A DNA stretch of 64,000 nucleotides from Streptomyces antnestii (lineage in GTDB: Bacteria > Actinomycetota > Actinomycetes > Streptomycetales > Streptomycetaceae), in contig NZ_RZYA01000010.1 of assembly GCF_004005495.1 (NCBI RefSeq), positions 186,001-250,000 of the forward strand, written 5' to 3'. A program made the translations under genes and the position numbers. This document shows, in pieces, positions 50,562 to 58,876 of the stretch; position 1 is the stretch's first letter; every line of letters begins with the position of its first letter. The notes under the pieces were generated by a model, which was given only the letters and a program-made list of their open reading frames with translations, was not told where the DNA came from and did no database searches.

Positions 50562-51488
50562 TCAGCCCTTGGTGAGGATGGAGCGGGCGAAGAACAGCAG
50601 GTTGGCGGGCTTCTCCGCGAGGCGGCGCATGAAGTAGCCGTACCAGTCGGTGCCGTACGCGGTGTAGACGCGCATGCGGTGGCCCTCGGCGGCGAGCCGC
50701 ACGTGCTCGTCGCTGCGGATCCCGTACAGCATCTGGAACTCGTACTCGTCGAGCTTTCGCCCGGCGCGGCGGGCCAGCTCCTGGCTGATGGAGATCAGGC
50801 GCGGGTCGTGGGACCCGATCATCGGGTACCCGTCGCCCTCCATCAGAATCTTCAGGATGCGGACGTACGCCTTGTCGATCTCGGCCTTGTCCTGGTACGC
50901 GACGGAGGCGGGCTCCTTGTAGGCGCCCTTCACGATGCGCACGCGGCTGCCGGCGGCGGCGAGCCGGGTCGCGTCCTCCTCGGTGCGGAAGAGGTACGCC
51001 TGGATGACGCAGCCGGTCTGCGGGAAGTCCTTCCGCAGCTCCTCGTGGATGGCGAACATCGAGTCGAGGGTGGTGTGGTCCTCGGCGTCGAGGGTGACCG
51101 TGGTGCCGATCTCGGCGGCGGCCTCGACGACCGGGCGGACGTTGGCGAGAGCGAGCTCGTGGCCGCCCTCAAGCGCCTGTCCGAACATCGACAGCTTGAC
51201 GGACATCTCGGCCTTGGTGCCGAGGCCGAGGTCCTTGAGGTGCGCGACGAGCTCCAGGTAGGCGTCGCGCGCGGCGGCGGCCTGCTCGGGGGTCGTGATG
51301 TCCTCGCCGACCACGTCGAGGGTGACTTCGAGGCCCTTGGCGCAGGCGTCCACGACGATCGGTACGACGTCGTCGACGGTCTCACCGGCGATGAACCGGT
51401 CGACGACCTGCTTGGTGCCGGGGGCCGCCGAGATGAAACGGCGCATCTTGTCGCTGCGTGACGCGGCGAGAATCACGGGACCCAGCAC
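50562..51488 (-). CDS. Proline dehydrogenase (monofunctional)
   Basis: A 308-residue FAD-dependent barrel enzyme. VRIVKGAYKEP, MIGSHDPRLI, EFQMLYGIRSD and the C-terminal RVYTAYGTDWYGYFMRRLAEKPANL with paired Arg substrate ligands match bacterial monofunctional proline dehydrogenases. It oxidises proline to P5C, passing electrons to the quinone pool. GTG 51488 is chosen because GGAGG is six bases upstream; the frame extends 61 codons further upstream but has no ribosome site. It is divergent from the PucR regulator gene across a palindrome at 51559-51580. Confidence 0.94.
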   Translation of the reverse strand: MLGPVILAASRSDKMRRFISAAPGTKQVVDRFIAGETVDDVVPIVVDACAKGLEVTLDVVGEDITTPEQAAAARDAYLELVAHLKDLGLGTKAEMSVKLSMFGQALEGGHELALANVRPVVEAAAEIGTTVTLDAEDHTTLDSMFAIHEELRKDFPQTGCVIQAYLFRTEEDATRLAAAGSRVRIVKGAYKEPASVAYQDKAEIDKAYVRILKILMEGDGYPMIGSHDPRLISISQELARRAGRKLDEYEFQMLYGIRSDEHVRLAAEGHRMRVYTAYGTDWYGYFMRRLAEKPANLLFFARSILTKG

Positions 51489-51558
51489 GGGGCACCTCCA
51501 CGGGGAGTACGAACGAGGGGCCGTATCGGTGTGAACGATGTAGATCGCTGTAAACGAA

Positions 51559-51580
51559 GTACACCGGAACAAACCGGTAC
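51559..51580. promoter_or_regulatory. Candidate PucR-type operator of the proline genes
   Basis: Outer GTAC/GTAC and inner ACCGG-N6-CCGGT arms form a palindrome in the 181-base divergent gap, 71 bases from the proline dehydrogenase start and 90 from the regulator start. Position suits an activator or autoregulator. Confidence 0.5.
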
Positions 51581-51669
51581 GGCACGGAGAACCACCGTGA
51601 AATCTAAGGATCCCTCCGATCCTGTGCCATCGACAGCTGTCACGCATCTGTGGCCGCCACCTCAGACAC

Positions 51670-52869
51670 ATGTATGAAGGGCTCCGTGAGGTGCGCGAGA
51701 ATGGCGGGGTGAAGGGCGACTACCAGGAACTGGTCGACGAGATCTCCGCGCTGCTCGGCACCCCGGCGACACTGGAGAACCGGGATTTCGGGCTGATCGC
51801 GTTCGGCGCGCAGGACAGCGACAGCGAGTTCGACGAATCCACCCTCGACCCGGTCCGCACCCGGTCGATCCTGACCCGGCGCTCCACCCCGGCGGTGCGC
51901 ACCTGGTTCGAGGGCTTCGGCATCGCCCGCGCCACCGGCCCGGTCCGCATCCCGGCGACCCCGGAGGCCGGCGTCTACCGGGGACGCATCTGCCTGCCCG
52001 TACGCCATCGAGGTGTCGTCCTCGGCTACGTGTGGCTGCTCGACGACGAGCCGGGGCCGACCGAGCAGCAGCTCACCGCCGCGATGGAGGTGGCGTCCCG
52101 CGTCGGCGCGCTGCTCGCCGACGAGGCGCAGGCGGGCGCGGATCTGACGCGCGAGTTCCGCGAGGTGCTCACGGCCGAGCGCGGCTGGCAGCGGGACATG
52201 GCGGTGGCGGCGCTGCGGACGGCGCTCGGCACCCGCGCGGACGGCCTGCACGCGGTGGTGTGCGTGGCGCCCTGGCCCTCGGCCGACCCGGACGACGCGC
52301 CTTCCTTCCGTACGATCCCGGCGGCCGACGCGCTGTGCACGGTGCCGTGGGGCGCGGCCGGGCAGGCCCTCGCCCTCCTGGTGCGGCTGCGCGCGGCGGA
52401 CGCGCTCGGTCCGGCGCTCACGGCGGCGGCGAAGCTGCGGGGGCGCGCCGGCTCGGCGGACGTCGCGGCGGGGTTCGCGACGGCGCGGCGCGAGCTGGGC
52501 GAGCTGGGCGCGGCCTGGCAGGAGGCGACGGCGGCGGCGCGGGCGGCCCTCGCCGAGCCGAGCCTCGGGCCTGACGCGCACTGGGCGGCGATCGGCCCGT
52601 ACCGGCTGCTCACCGCACTGCCCCCGGCCACGGCGCACGACCCGGCCCTGGCCCCGCTGCTGATGCCCGCCAACCGCCAACTGGCCCGCACCGCCGAGGC
52701 GTTCCTCGACTGCGCGGGGCAGGCGGGCCGCACGGCGGCGGAGCTGGGCATCCACCGCCAGACCCTCTACTACCGTCTGTCGCGCGTGGAGCAGCTCACC
52801 GGCCTCGACCTGGACGACGGCGAGGACCGTCTCCTGCTGCACATGGGGCTGAAGGCTTCACGCCTGTGA
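51670..52869 (+). CDS. PucR/CdaR family transcriptional regulator of proline catabolism
   Basis: 399 residues: an N-terminal sensory domain (ELVDEISALLGTPATLENRDFGLIAFG), a GGDEF-like central region without a GGDEF motif, and the C-terminal PucR helix-turn-helix (AEAFLDCAGQAGRTAAELGIHRQTLYYRLSRVEQLTGLDLDDGEDRLLLHMGLK). Divergence from the proline dehydrogenase operon indicates an activator responding to proline. ATG 51670 is used; a GTG at 51709 is possible since neither has a strong ribosome site. The last 12 bases overlap the end of the convergent TetR gene. Confidence 0.92.
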   Translation: MYEGLREVRENGGVKGDYQELVDEISALLGTPATLENRDFGLIAFGAQDSDSEFDESTLDPVRTRSILTRRSTPAVRTWFEGFGIARATGPVRIPATPEAGVYRGRICLPVRHRGVVLGYVWLLDDEPGPTEQQLTAAMEVASRVGALLADEAQAGADLTREFREVLTAERGWQRDMAVAALRTALGTRADGLHAVVCVAPWPSADPDDAPSFRTIPAADALCTVPWGAAGQALALLVRLRAADALGPALTAAAKLRGRAGSADVAAGFATARRELGELGAAWQEATAAARAALAEPSLGPDAHWAAIGPYRLLTALPPATAHDPALAPLLMPANRQLARTAEAFLDCAGQAGRTAAELGIHRQTLYYRLSRVEQLTGLDLDDGEDRLLLHMGLKASRL

Positions 52870-53445
52870 CGTCCGGTCCGTGGCGGCCATCAACTGCCGT
52901 ACGCCTTCGGTGAGTTCGTCGGCGGTCGGCGCGGTCTCGGGGTCGAGCATGTACTGGGTGATGAGCCCGGACATCAGGGTCATGTAGAGCTTGCCGAGGG
53001 TGTCGACGGCGGGGTCGTCGGCGGGCGGCTCCTCGCCGCCCATGAACATCGGGATGACCCCGCGCCCGCCCTCGCGCTGCGCCTTCGCCACGAGGTCCCG
53101 CACAGCGGGCAGCTTGTCACCCATGGCGACCAGTTCGATGCCGAGGTGCCAGATCGAGCCCGGCTTGCCCATCGACTCGATGACGTTGCCCCACACCTCG
53201 TGGAAGCGTTCGAGCGAGCCGGGCGCGGTGGCCAGCTCCCCGCCCCCGTCGAACTGGTCGGACGAATCCTCGACCAGGGCGATGTAGGCCTGACCGAGCA
53301 GCGCGTCCTTCGACCCGTAGTGGTAGCCGATGGACGCCAGGTTCGTCCCCGACTCCTTGACGATGTCGCGCGCCGTGGTGCGCACGAACCCCTTCTCCAG
53401 AAGGCAGCGCTTGGCGCCTTCGAGCAGATCCTCGCGATGTCCCAT
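52858..53445 (-). CDS. TetR family transcriptional regulator (MFS pump)
   Basis: 195 residues: HTH domain (EDLLEGAKRCLLEKGFVRTTARDIVKESGTNLASIGYHYGSKDALLGQAY) and ligand domain. ATG 53445 lies 6 bases after TACCGT, suggesting leaderless translation. The gene is divergent from a DHA2-type efflux pump; the 121-base gap holds a four-fold 13-bp repeat (53477-53528) that is likely its binding site. Such pairs are usually drug-inducible repressor and exporter. The stop overlaps the end of the PucR gene. Confidence 0.93.
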   Translation of the reverse strand: MGHREDLLEGAKRCLLEKGFVRTTARDIVKESGTNLASIGYHYGSKDALLGQAYIALVEDSSDQFDGGGELATAPGSLERFHEVWGNVIESMGKPGSIWHLGIELVAMGDKLPAVRDLVAKAQREGGRGVIPMFMGGEEPPADDPAVDTLGKLYMTLMSGLITQYMLDPETAPTADELTEGVRQLMAATDRTSQA

Positions 53446-53476
53446 GCGGTCACGGTACCGCGATCCATACGGCCGT

Positions 53477-53528
53477 CCTATACGCGCGACCTATACGCCC
53501 GGCTTATACGCCCGACCTATACGCGCGT
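53477..53528. repeat. Tandem 13-bp operator-like repeats (four units)
   Basis: Units CCTATACGCGCGA, CCTATACGCCCGG, CTTATACGCCCGA and CCTATACGCGCGT, exactly in register; a degenerate unit precedes (53464-53476) and two follow. The last unit reads into TACGCGCGTA (53519-53528), a perfect 10-bp palindrome. It lies between the TetR gene and the pump promoter. Confidence 0.82.
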
Positions 53529-53530
53529 AC

Positions 53531-53559
53531 TAGACAGGCGTGTAAGACGCCCGTACAGT
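53531..53559 (+). promoter_or_regulatory. Promoter of the MFS pump (leaderless)
   Basis: TAGACA (53531-53536), 17-base spacer, TACAGT (53554-53559). The pump ATG at 53567 is 7 bases after the -10 and has no ribosome site, as in leaderless streptomycete transcripts. The 13-bp repeats touch the -35. Confidence 0.7.
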
Positions 53560-53566
53560 CCTGCCC

Positions 53567-55123
53567 ATGGCGAACATGACGAACACTCCGAGCACCAACT
53601 CCCGGGCCGGGCGCCGCGAATGGACGGCTCTCGCGGTCCTGATGCTTCCGCTGCTCCTCGTCTCGATGGACGTCTCCGTCCTCTACTTCGCGATCCCCTC
53701 GATCAGCGCGGACCTGGAGCCGACCGGCACCCAGCAGCTGTGGATCTTCGACATCTACGCGTTCGTGCTCGCCGGGCTGCTGATGACGATGGGGGCGCTC
53801 GGCGACCGCATCGGCCGCCGCAAGCTCCTGCTGATCGGCGCCGCCGCGTTCGGCGCGGCCTCCGTGGGCGCGGCCTACGCGAACAGCGCCGAGATGCTGA
53901 TCGCGGCCCGCGCGGTCCTCGGCATCGGCGGCGCCACCCTGATGCCCACGACGATGGCGCTGGTCCGCAACATGTTCCGCGACGACAAGCAGCGCGCCAC
54001 CGCCATCGGCATCTGGTCCGGTGTCATGACCGGCGGCATCGCGCTCGGCTCGGTGATGAGCGGCATCCTCGTCGAACACTTCTGGTGGGGCTCGGTCTTC
54101 CTCGTCAACCTGCCCGCGATGGCGCTGCTCCTGCTGCTCGCGCCGGTCCTGCTCCCCGAGTTCAAGGACCCGAAGCCGGGCCGCTTCGACTTCTTGAGCG
54201 TCCCGCTGTCGATGGCCGCTGTGCTCCCCCTCGTCTACGGCATCAAGGAGATCCCGTCCGAGGGCATCGAGCCGGCCTACGTCGCCTCGATCCTGGCCGG
54301 CCTCGTCTTCGGCGTCCTGTTCGTGCGCCGCCAGCGCACGGTCGCGTCACCGATGATCTCGCCGGCCCTGTTCCGGGGCCGCGGCTTCGGGCCCGCCGTC
54401 GCCCTGAACCTCGTCTCGGCGTTCGCGATGATGGGCTCGGCGTACTTCACGACCCAGTACCTCCAGGCTGTCCTCGGCAAGAGCGCGCTCGAAGCGGCGC
54501 TGTGGGCTCTCGCCCCGACCGTCTTCATCGGGTTCGCCGCACCCGTCGCCACCGTCCTCGTCCAGCGGGGCGTGAACCGTGGCACCGTCGTCACCGTCGG
54601 CTTCCTCACCAGCGCGTGCGGCTACGGGCTGCTGACGCTGACCGGCACGGACTCGCTGTGGACCGTCCTGGCCGGTGCGGGCGTCCTCGCCTCCGGAGCG
54701 GTGATCGTGGGGTCCCAGCTCACGGACCTGGCGCTCGGCGCGGCCCCCGCGGAGCAGGCCGGCGCGGCGTCGTCCCTCCTCGAAACGGGCCAGGAGTTCG
54801 GCGGCGCGCTCGGGATGGCCGTCCTCGGCTCGATCGGCACGGCGGTCTACCGCGGCGAGATCGGTGACGCGCCGGCGGAGGCGAGGGAGACGCTGGGCGG
54901 GGCGCTCGCGGTCGCCCGGCACCTGCCGGTTCGCGCTGGCGACGCGCTCCTCGCCTCGGCCCGGGAGGCGTTCACCAGCGGGATGCATGTTGCGGCGGTG
55001 GCGGGGGCGGTGGTCCTTGTGGGGGCGGCTGTGCTGGCCCTGCGGGGCCTTCTCCCCCACCCCGCCCCTTCCCGAACCGGGGCTCCGCCCCAGACCCCGG
55101 TCCTCAAACGCCGGACGGGCTGA
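53567..55123 (+). CDS. DHA2-family MFS multidrug transporter
   Basis: 518 residues with 14 predicted membrane helices. TM1 LLVSMDVSVLYFAIPSISADL has the membrane Asp of the EmrB/QacA group. Motif A GALGDRIGRRKLL and motif C-like GIWSGVMTGGIALGSVMSGILVEHFWW are present. It should be a proton-driven exporter of cationic or hydrophobic compounds, controlled by the divergent TetR protein. The last dozen residues (PQTPVLKRRTG) are encoded by the long palindromic repeat 55101-55170, so the true ancestral C-terminus was probably shorter or different. Confidence 0.93.
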   Translation: MANMTNTPSTNSRAGRREWTALAVLMLPLLLVSMDVSVLYFAIPSISADLEPTGTQQLWIFDIYAFVLAGLLMTMGALGDRIGRRKLLLIGAAAFGAASVGAAYANSAEMLIAARAVLGIGGATLMPTTMALVRNMFRDDKQRATAIGIWSGVMTGGIALGSVMSGILVEHFWWGSVFLVNLPAMALLLLLAPVLLPEFKDPKPGRFDFLSVPLSMAAVLPLVYGIKEIPSEGIEPAYVASILAGLVFGVLFVRRQRTVASPMISPALFRGRGFGPAVALNLVSAFAMMGSAYFTTQYLQAVLGKSALEAALWALAPTVFIGFAAPVATVLVQRGVNRGTVVTVGFLTSACGYGLLTLTGTDSLWTVLAGAGVLASGAVIVGSQLTDLALGAAPAEQAGAASSLLETGQEFGGALGMAVLGSIGTAVYRGEIGDAPAEARETLGGALAVARHLPVRAGDALLASAREAFTSGMHVAAVAGAVVLVGAAVLALRGLLPHPAPSRTGAPPQTPVLKRRTG

Positions 55124-55170
55124 ATTTGCTTGGCCGGGCCGGGAAATTCAGCCCGTCCGGCGCTTGAGGA
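55101..55170. repeat. 27-bp inverted repeat (common streptomycete palindrome) at the convergent MFS/serA gene ends
   Basis: Arms 55101-55127 and 55144-55170 match except one base, with a 16-base loop. The arm contains CGCCGGACGGGCTGAA, a string I recognise from many Streptomyces gene ends. The MFS stop TGA (55121-55123) is in the left arm. It probably acts as a bidirectional terminator. Confidence 0.8.
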
Positions 55171-55245
55171 CGAGCCCGAAGGGCGATCGCGGGGGTCAGG
55201 GGGCGCGGCCCCCAGGGCTTTCGGGAAGGGGCGGGGTGGGGGAAC

Positions 55246-55287
55246 AAAAAAAGGGGCCCGCGCCACCCACACAGGTGACCGGGCCCC
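55246..55287 (-). terminator. Rho-independent terminator of serA
   Basis: On the serA strand GGGGCCCG (55287-55280), a 19-base loop, CGGGCCCC (55260-55253), then seven T. It is 13 bases after the serA stop. Confidence 0.85.
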
Positions 55288-55300
55288 TCCGACGTACGTA

Positions 55301-56908
55301 CTAGTCCGTCAGGTTCACCGAGCGCGCCGACGTCGCGCCGATCTCCTCGGCCAGTTCGGCGAGAACCCCCGCGGGGACCGTGTCGTCGACGGTCAGAACC
55401 GCCAGCGCCTCGCCACCCACGTCCGCCCGGGCGACCTGCATGCCGGCGATGTTGATGCCCGCCTCACCGAGCACGCGGCCCACGGTGCCGACGACACCGG
55501 GACGGTCCTCGTAGCGCAGGACGACCATGTGCTCGGCCAGCGCGAGGTCCACGTCGTACTGACCGACGGCGACGAGCTTCTGGAGGTGCTTGGGGCCGGC
55601 GAGCGTGCCGGAGACCGACACGTCCTGGCCGTCACCGAGGGTGCCCCGCACGGTGACGACGTTGCGGTGGTCGGGCGACTCGGACGACGTCGTGAGGCGG
55701 ACCTCGACGCCACGTTCCTGCGCGAACAGCGGAGCGTTCACGTACGACACCGTCTCGTCGACGACGTCCTCGAACACGCCCTTCAGCGCGGAGAGTTCGA
55801 GCACCTTCACGTCGTGCTGGGTGATCTCGCCGTAGACCTCGACGTCGAGGCGGACGGCCACCTCACCGGCGAGCGCGGTGAAGATGCGGCCGAGGCGCTC
55901 GGCGAGCGGCAGGCCCGGCTTGACGTCCTCGGCGATGACACCGCCCTGCACGTTCACCGCGTCCGGGACGAGCTCACCGGCGAGCGCGAGCCGCACGGAG
56001 CGGGCGACGGCGATACCGGCCTTCTCCTGCGCCTCGTCCGTGGAGGCACCGAGGTGCGGCGTGGCGACGACCTGGTCGAACTCGAACAGCGGGGAGTCCG
56101 TGCAGGGCTCCTTCGCGTACACGTCGAGGCCGGCGCCGGCCACGCGGCCCTCCTTGAGCGCCGAGTACAGCGCCGCCTCGTCGACGATCCCGCCGCGCGC
56201 GGCGTTCACGATGCGGACGCTCGGCTTGACCTTGCGCAGCGCCTCGTCGCCGATCAGACCGACGGTCTCGGGGGTCTTGGGGAGGTGCACCGTGATGAAG
56301 TCGGCGACCTCGAGCAGCTCGTCGAGGGTGAGGACCTTGACGCCCATCTGCGCGGCGCGCGCCGGCTGCACGTAGGGGTCGTACGCCACGACCTTCATGC
56401 CGAACGCGGACATGCGCTGCGCGACGAGCGCGCCGATGCGGCCGAGGCCGACGACGCCGAGGGTCTTCTCGGCCAGCTCGACGCCCGTGTACTTGGAGCG
56501 CTTCCACTCGCCGGCCTTGAGGGCCTGGCTGCCCTGCGGGATGTTGCGCGCGGTGGCGATGAGCAGGCCGCAGGCGAGCTCGGCGGCGGTCACGATGTTG
56601 GAGGTCGGGGCGTTGACGACCATCACGCCGGCCTTGGTGGCGGCGGAGACGTCGACGTTGTCCAGGCCGACGCCGGCTCGTGCGACGACCTTCAGCTTCT
56701 TGGCGGCGGCGATCGCCTCGGCGTCGACCTTGGTGGCCGAGCGGATCAGGATCGCGTCGACGTCGGCGATGGCCGGGAGCAGCTCGCCCCGGTCGGCGCC
56801 GTTGCACCGGCGGATCTCGAAGTCGGGGCCCAGCGCGTCGACGGTCGCGGGCGACAGCTCTTCCGCGATGAGTACGACGGGTTTGCCGGTTGCAGCAGCA
56901 GTGCTCAC
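55301..56908 (-). CDS. serA: D-3-phosphoglycerate dehydrogenase (long form with ACT domain)
   Basis: A 535-residue enzyme of the long actinobacterial type. The NAD-binding LGVVGLGRIGALVAQR, catalytic Arg in NAARGGIVDE, Glu in GLDVYAKEP and His in ATPHLGAST are intact. An intervening allosteric substrate-binding domain (about 320-455) and a C-terminal ACT domain (about 460-535) should mediate serine inhibition. It makes the first step of serine synthesis. GTG 56908 has GAGGAC upstream; a longer frame to 57082 lacks support. It follows ilvC on the same strand after 297 bases. Confidence 0.95.
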   Translation of the reverse strand: MSTAAATGKPVVLIAEELSPATVDALGPDFEIRRCNGADRGELLPAIADVDAILIRSATKVDAEAIAAAKKLKVVARAGVGLDNVDVSAATKAGVMVVNAPTSNIVTAAELACGLLIATARNIPQGSQALKAGEWKRSKYTGVELAEKTLGVVGLGRIGALVAQRMSAFGMKVVAYDPYVQPARAAQMGVKVLTLDELLEVADFITVHLPKTPETVGLIGDEALRKVKPSVRIVNAARGGIVDEAALYSALKEGRVAGAGLDVYAKEPCTDSPLFEFDQVVATPHLGASTDEAQEKAGIAVARSVRLALAGELVPDAVNVQGGVIAEDVKPGLPLAERLGRIFTALAGEVAVRLDVEVYGEITQHDVKVLELSALKGVFEDVVDETVSYVNAPLFAQERGVEVRLTTSSESPDHRNVVTVRGTLGDGQDVSVSGTLAGPKHLQKLVAVGQYDVDLALAEHMVVLRYEDRPGVVGTVGRVLGEAGINIAGMQVARADVGGEALAVLTVDDTVPAGVLAELAEEIGATSARSVNLTD

Positions 56909-57162
56909 GTGTGAGTCCTCACAAGTCCCATTGCGGACGGCCGTCCCGATGGCCGCAGGCGGTGGAGGGTTGAGGGAGTGACGAAAACACTCCCTGAGCC
57001 GCGTGGAAGACGCACGACGCTGTGGGCCCGACGCGAATGTGTTCAGCAGTCTAGTGGCGCTTCGTAAGTGCTCTTGCGCCACGGTGGAAGGATCACCCGT
57101 CCGTGGCTGGACGGGGTGGACAAGCCGGTTGACGCGGGAGCGCCGGGGGCCGTCCGAACCGA

Positions 57163-57196
57163 CTGCGGGGCCGGGGCGATGGCCCCGGCCCCGCAG
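57163..57196 (-). terminator. Strong hairpin after ilvC
   Basis: Perfect 15-bp stem CTGCGGGGCCGGGGC/GCCCCGGCCCCGCAG with a GATG loop, starting 10 bases past the ilvC stop; no U tract. The rest of 56909-57162 should contain the serA promoter. Confidence 0.75.
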
Positions 57197-57205
57197 TCCC
57201 GAGGC

Positions 57206-58207
57206 TTACGCCTCGTCGTTGTCGACCCAGCTCATGAGCTTGCGCAGCTCCTTGCCGGTGGTCTCCAGGAGGTGGTTCTCGTCCTGGGTCTTGTACTCGT
57301 TGTACTTCTTCAGGCCCGAGTGGTACTCGTCCATCCAGTTCTTGGCGAACGTGCCGTCCTGGATCTCGGCGAGGACCTTCTTCATCTCGGCCTTGGTGGC
57401 GTCCGTGATGATGCGCGGGCCGGTGACGTAGTCGCCCCACTCGGCGGTCTCGGAGATCGACCAGCGCATCTTCTCCAGGCCGCCCTCGTACATGAGGTCG
57501 ACGATGAGCTTCAGCTCGTGGAGGCACTCGAAGTACGCGATCTCCGGCTGGTAGCCGGCCTCGGTCAGCGTCTCGAAGCCCGCCTTGACCAGCGCGGCCG
57601 TACCGCCGCAGAGGACGGCCTGCTCACCGAACAGGTCGGTCTCGGTCTCCTCGGTGAAGGTCGTCTTGATGACGCCGGCGCGGGTGCCGCCGATGCCCTT
57701 CGCGTAGGAGAGGGCCAGCTGGAAGCCGTTGCCCGTGGCGTCCTGCTCGACGGCCGCGATGCACGGAACGCCGCGGCCCTCTTCGTACTGACGGCGCACC
57801 AGGTGACCCGGGCCCTTGGGCGCGACCATCGCCACGTCCACGTTGGCCGGGGGCTTGATGAAGCCGTAGCGGATGTTGAGGCCGTGGCCGAAGAACAGCG
57901 CGTCGCCGTCCTTCAGGTTGTCCTTGATGGACTCCTCGTAGACCTGGGCCTGGATCGGGTCCGGGACCAGGATCATGATGACGTCGGCCTCGGCGGCGGC
58001 CTCGGACGGCGTCACGACGCGCAGACCCTGCTCCTCGGCCTTGGCCTTGGACTTGGATCCCTCGTGCAGACCGACGCGGACGTCGACACCGGAGTCACGG
58101 AGCGACAGCGCGTGGGCGTGGCCCTGGCTGCCGTAACCGATCACCGCGACCTTGCGGCCCTGGATGATGGACAGGTCGGCATCGTCGTCGTAGAACAGCT
58201 CGGCCAC
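57206..58207 (-). CDS. ilvC: Ketol-acid reductoisomerase (class I)
   Basis: 333 residues, the short class I form. NADPH loop GYGSQGHAHALSLRDSG and VGLHEGSKSKAKAEEQG, MVAPKGPGH, and the metal motifs DLFGEQAVLCGG and FECLHELKLIVDLMYEGG are intact. It catalyses the second step of Val, Leu and Ile synthesis. GTG 58207 has AAGGAG upstream. It lies 109 bases after ilvN; a small GGCGCT-GGAG-AGCGCC hairpin (58294-58309) in the gap could process or partly terminate the ilvBN transcript. Confidence 0.96.
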   Translation of the reverse strand: MAELFYDDDADLSIIQGRKVAVIGYGSQGHAHALSLRDSGVDVRVGLHEGSKSKAKAEEQGLRVVTPSEAAAEADVIMILVPDPIQAQVYEESIKDNLKDGDALFFGHGLNIRYGFIKPPANVDVAMVAPKGPGHLVRRQYEEGRGVPCIAAVEQDATGNGFQLALSYAKGIGGTRAGVIKTTFTEETETDLFGEQAVLCGGTAALVKAGFETLTEAGYQPEIAYFECLHELKLIVDLMYEGGLEKMRWSISETAEWGDYVTGPRIITDATKAEMKKVLAEIQDGTFAKNWMDEYHSGLKKYNEYKTQDENHLLETTGKELRKLMSWVDNDEA

Positions 58208-58316
58208 TGGATTTTCTCCTTGGTGTGCAGGTGTTGCGTCCCACCGTACGGCGGGAGTGAGCGGGAAAGGTTTCGGGTCTCGGTATACGAGAGGGCGCTG
58301 GAGAGCGCCTGGGGGC

Positions 58317-58847
58317 TCAGGCGCTGCGGTCGAGCGCCCGCAGGCTCCGGTCGGTGATCGAACGCGAGCCGCGGCCGATCGCGATGGTGCCCGACTGGAC
58401 GAGCTCCTTGATGCCGAAGGGTTCCAGCATCTTGAGCATCGCCTCCAGCTTGTCGCTGGAGCCGGTGGCCTCGATGGTGACGGCCTCCGGGGAGACGTCC
58501 ACGGTCTTGGCGCGGAACAGCTGGACGATCTCGACGATCTGCGAGCGCGTCTCGTTGTCGGCGCGGACCTTGGCGAGGACGAGCTCGCGCTGGACCGCGG
58601 AGCCGGACTCGAGCTCGACGATCTTCAGGACGTTGACCAGCTTGTTGAGCTGCTTCGTCACCTGTTCGAGGGGCAGGGCCTCGATCACGTTCACCACGAT
58701 GGTGATGCGCGAGATGTCGGGGTGCTCGGTGATGCCGACGGCCAGCGAGTCGATGTTGAAGCCGCGGCGCGAGAACAGGGCGGTGATCCGGGCGAGGACA
58801 CCGGGCTTGTTCTCGACCAGGACGGAGAGCGTGTGCTTGGTGGACAT
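58317..58847 (-). CDS. ilvN: Acetolactate synthase small (regulatory) subunit
   Basis: 176 residues: N-terminal ACT domain (STKHTLSVLVENKPGVLARITALFSRRGFNIDSLAVG) and the C-terminal ALS regulatory domain (RELVLAKVRAD ... FRAKTVDVSPEAVTIEATGSSDKLEAMLKMLEPFGIKELVQSGTIAIGRGSR). It activates IlvB and provides valine feedback. ATG 58847; the frame further upstream runs into ilvB. It is 29 bases after the ilvB stop, and so cotranscribed. Confidence 0.96.
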   Translation of the reverse strand: MSTKHTLSVLVENKPGVLARITALFSRRGFNIDSLAVGITEHPDISRITIVVNVIEALPLEQVTKQLNKLVNVLKIVELESGSAVQRELVLAKVRADNETRSQIVEIVQLFRAKTVDVSPEAVTIEATGSSDKLEAMLKMLEPFGIKELVQSGTIAIGRGSRSITDRSLRALDRSA

Positions 58848-58876
58848 GACTGAAGGTCTCTCTTTCGCTCTCGGTC

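Noticed and set aside
55246..55287. tRNA-like fold
   Set aside because: The stem-loop with a seven-T tract on the serA strand is an ordinary intrinsic terminator.
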